Origin: UBA1234 sp964400015
GTDB lineage: Bacteria > Bacillota > Clostridia > TANB77 > UBA1234
Reading direction: 5' to 3'
Assembly (NCBI GenBank): GCA_964400015.1
Contig: CAYNRR010000026.1
Coordinates: 1 to 5,221, forward strand
DNA length: 5,221 nucleotides
Shown: piece by piece, positions 3,847 to 5,221 of the stretch
Layout: each line of letters opens with the position of its first letter
Numbering within the stretch: position 1 is the first letter of the stretch
Made by a program: the position numbers and the translations under genes
The notes under the pieces: model-generated
What the model saw: the letters and a program-made list of their open reading frames with translations, nothing else
Databases searched by the model: none
What the model was told of the DNA's origin: nothing

Positions 3847-4575
3847 TTGAAAGACCCTGCGTTTTTGTTTTATAGTAGCGATTTTCTATCGGGAACGATG
3901 TTGATGACAAATGAAGAAGTGGGCAAATATATAAGATTACTTTGTTTACAACATCAAAAAGGTCATTTAAGAGAAAAGGATTTGTTAAGCATATGTCAGC
4001 AGAAGAGTGAAGAGATATTCTCAAAATTTATCCAAGATGAAAATGGTAACTACTATAATCAGAGACTTGAGATTGAAATTAACAAACGAAATGCTTATTC
4101 AGAAAGTAGAAGAAATAATAGAAAGAAAAAAGAAGAAAATAACATATGTAAAACATATGAAAAAGATATGTTAAACATATGTAATTCATATGTCGAACAT
4201 ATGGGAAATGAAAATATAAATGAAAATATAAATGAAATTGTAAATAGAGATAATAGGGGTATGGGGGAAGAAGAGGAAGAAACATCAGCAAATTGTGGGG
4301 ACTGTATTGAACACAAAAAGGCTAAAACCTTTTGCAAACCAACAGTTGCTGAAATAACTAACTACTGTCTTGAACGTAACAACAGAGTCGACGCACAACG
4401 TTTTTACGATTTCTACGAAAGCAAAGGTTGGTTGATTGGAAAGAACAAAATGAAAGACTGGAAAGCTTGCGTGAGGACTTGGGAAAAAAACAGTAATGAA
4501 CGTTGTGCTAATAATCAAGCAACAGCTCAAGATTATTTTGATTATGCTGAAGAGTTAAGGAGGCAAGGGCTATGA
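3847..4575 (+). CDS. Phage replisome organizer (origin-binding replication initiator)
   Basis: A 242-residue initiator of the Firmicutes phage replisome-organizer type. The N-terminal domain (about 1-95) has the family opening KDPAFLFYSSDFLSGTMLMTNEEVGKYIRLLCLQHQKGHL, expected to be a winged-helix DNA-binding fold. A basic stretch RRNNRKKK (88-95) and a low-complexity linker (96-150) follow. The C-terminal domain (about 160-242) contains FYDFYESKGWLIGKNKMKDWKACVRTWEKN, a DnaD-like signature likely to contact the helicase machinery. The start is probably TTG at 3847: GGTGAT ends 4 nt upstream and conserved family sequence begins there; ATG at 3835 and GTG at 3838 fall in the ribosome binding site. 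The linker DNA carries six 11-bp iterons and an AT-rich tract, so the protein would bind its own gene to start replication, as lambda O and SPP1 G38P do. The stop overlaps the loader gene by 4 bp (ATGA). Confidence 0.85.
   Translation: MKDPAFLFYSSDFLSGTMLMTNEEVGKYIRLLCLQHQKGHLREKDLLSICQQKSEEIFSKFIQDENGNYYNQRLEIEINKRNAYSESRRNNRKKKEENNICKTYEKDMLNICNSYVEHMGNENINENINEIVNRDNRGMGEEEEETSANCGDCIEHKKAKTFCKPTVAEITNYCLERNNRVDAQRFYDFYESKGWLIGKNKMKDWKACVRTWEKNSNERCANNQATAQDYFDYAEELRRQGL
4141..4206. repeat. Six 11-bp CATATG iterons: probable phage replication origin
   Basis: The hexamer CATATG starts at 4143, 4154, 4176, 4187 and 4198, with GATATG at 4165. All six are exactly 11 bp apart, and the unit consensus is AACATATGTAA. 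Because 11 is not a multiple of 3, the motif falls in all three codon phases; the coding consequence is an 11-residue repeat (ICKTYEKDMLN then ICNSYVEHMGN). A period of about one helical turn puts each palindrome on the same face of the DNA. In-gene iterons are known from lambda and other phage origins. One further CATATG lies at 3990-3995. Confidence 0.8.
4209..4256. other. AT-rich tandem 12-bp repeats: candidate DNA unwinding element
   Basis: TGAAAATATAAA occurs twice in tandem (4209-4220, 4221-4232), and a third copy with two changes (TGAAATTGTAAA) occupies 4233-4244. An A/T-rich tail runs to 4256. It starts five bases after the last iteron core, which is the arrangement of iterons plus melting region in iteron-type origins. 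The 12-bp period also yields the peptide repeat NENINENINEI, so protein-level slippage is a partial alternative explanation. Confidence 0.6.
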
Positions 4576-5129
4576 TTAAATCTGATATAGCAACAATAAT
4601 TGGAATATTAAAAACAGCTTATCCTCAGTATTATAAAGACAGAAACTCTATAATAGATACAACAAATTTGTGGTATGAAATGTTCGAAGATGATGACATA
4701 AATTTAATCAAAATTGCAGTCAGAAATTATATAACGAATAGTATAAGTGGTTTTCCACCGACAATAGGCGAAATTAAGCATGAATTATACAAATTAACTG
4801 TAGGAGATGAAAAGTCAGATATCGAACTGTGGAATGAACTCAAATCAGCCATTAGAAGTGGAATATATTATTCTGCGGAAATATTTCCAACACTCTCTAA
4901 AGAGTTACAGTTATATTTAAAAACTCCGATGCAATTAAAAGAACTTGCGATGTCAAATGCAGAAGAGATTGATACAGTTCAAAAGGGTATATTTTTAAAG
5001 CAAATGCCTATTATAAAGCAAAGAGAAAAAGAAAAGGCACTAATGTTACCTGAAGGACGTAAAATGCTGGAAAAGTTGGCAAATAAGTTGAGTACAAATA
5101 AACAAATAGGAGAGGGTACAAATGATTAA
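4572..5129 (+). CDS. Replicative helicase loader/inhibitor (SPP1 G39P-like)
   Basis: A 185-residue protein resembling loader/inhibitor proteins such as G39P of Bacillus phage SPP1, which hold the hexameric helicase inactive and deliver it to the origin-bound initiator. The family-like N-terminal domain covers about residues 1-75: helices with IATIIGILKTAYPQYYKD (6-23), TTNLWYEMFEDDDINLIKIAVRNYI (30-54) and the turn SISGFPPTIGEIKHELYKL (57-75). The remainder (about 80-175) is helical and includes LWNELKSAIRSGIYYSAEIFPTLSKELQLYL (86-116), which resembles segments common in clostridial phage homologues. The ATG at 4572 overlaps the initiator stop by 4 bp and has AAGGAGG 8 nt upstream, implying coupled synthesis of initiator and loader. 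No helicase gene is visible in the window, so it may load the host helicase or one encoded downstream. Confidence 0.8.
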   Translation: MIKSDIATIIGILKTAYPQYYKDRNSIIDTTNLWYEMFEDDDINLIKIAVRNYITNSISGFPPTIGEIKHELYKLTVGDEKSDIELWNELKSAIRSGIYYSAEIFPTLSKELQLYLKTPMQLKELAMSNAEEIDTVQKGIFLKQMPIIKQREKEKALMLPEGRKMLEKLANKLSTNKQIGEGTND

Positions 5130-5221
5130 AGTTGAAATACCAATGAAGTTGCCGAGTTTAAATAATTACATAAACGAATGTCGAAAAAATAAATTTGCTG
5201 GAGCAAAAATGAAAAAAGAAA
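5122..5221 (+). CDS. rusA: RusA-like Holliday junction resolvase (5' part only)
   Basis: The first 33 codons are visible and the gene runs off the window. MIKVEIPMKLPSLNNYINECRKNKFAGAKMKKE fits the start of RusA-family endonucleases: a first beta strand, the PSLNxY motif, and the Arg/Asn/Lys-rich segment ending in GAKMKK. RusA dimers cut four-way junctions, so the protein would resolve recombination or replication intermediates made by the ERF/SSB and replication genes upstream. The ATG at 5122 overlaps the previous stop by 8 bp and has GGAGAGGG about 5 nt upstream. The catalytic Asp residues expected later in the protein cannot be checked here. Confidence 0.82.
   Translation, partial: MIKVEIPMKLPSLNNYINECRKNKFAGAKMKKE

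Noticed and set aside
4141..4206. CRISPR array
   Set aside because: The repeat unit is 11 bp with no room for spacers, it lies inside a coding gene, and there are no cas genes.
4079..4337. Minus-strand open frames rich in Phe, Tyr and Leu that look like membrane segments
   Set aside because: They are the complement of the A-rich linker and iteron DNA of the replisome organizer; their hydrophobicity is a composition effect.

Overview
This AT-rich window looks like the early recombination and replication segment of a temperate phage or prophage of a low-GC Gram-positive host (Bacillota, probably a clostridial lineage). The reasons are strong AGGAGG/GGTGGTGA-type ribosome binding sites, heavy use of AGA and A/T-ending codons, TTG starts, and a familiar Firmicutes phage gene order. 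Every gene found is on the + strand, usually with overlapping or nearly touching ends. No tRNA, rRNA, CRISPR array or transposase is visible.

Layout. 1-500: a terminator-like hairpin that carries the ribosome binding site of the first gene, then two small unknown genes. 498-2878: a recombination operon with a DUF1351-type protein, an ERF-family single-strand annealing protein, a NinB-like protein with an RSLDxN motif, and a single-stranded DNA-binding protein ending in DDDLPF. 2879-3576: a regulatory block with a boxA-like sequence, a 31/32-nt imperfect inverted repeat enclosing about 500 bp, a consensus promoter, a 42-residue very basic protein, an AbrB-like small protein, and a structured leader with mutually exclusive terminator and antiterminator helices. 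3577-3801: a small unknown gene. 3847-5221: the replication module, with a replisome organizer gene that contains a likely origin, a G39P-like helicase loader, and the start of a RusA-type Holliday junction resolvase.

How it fits together. ERF with SSB (and probably the NinB-like and DUF1351 proteins) would anneal and recombine phage DNA. The replisome organizer would bind the 11-bp CATATG iterons inside its own gene, melt the adjacent AT-rich 12-bp tandem repeats, and recruit the host or phage helicase through the loader. RusA would resolve the branched products.

The two most notable signals are not genes. (1) Six iterons sit exactly 11 bp apart inside the replisome organizer gene, so they run through all three reading frames and must be DNA-level signals. 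(2) One architecture occurs three times: an intrinsic-terminator-like hairpin has the Shine-Dalgarno in its 3' arm and its T-run directly abuts the ATG (1-53, 3178-3249, 3531-3579). The third copy has an 18-bp competing antiterminator helix, and the first and third are homologous with two compensatory base-pair changes. Together with the boxA-like sequence this suggests control of the early operon by transcription antitermination. All functional statements are sequence-based inferences; no database search was run.
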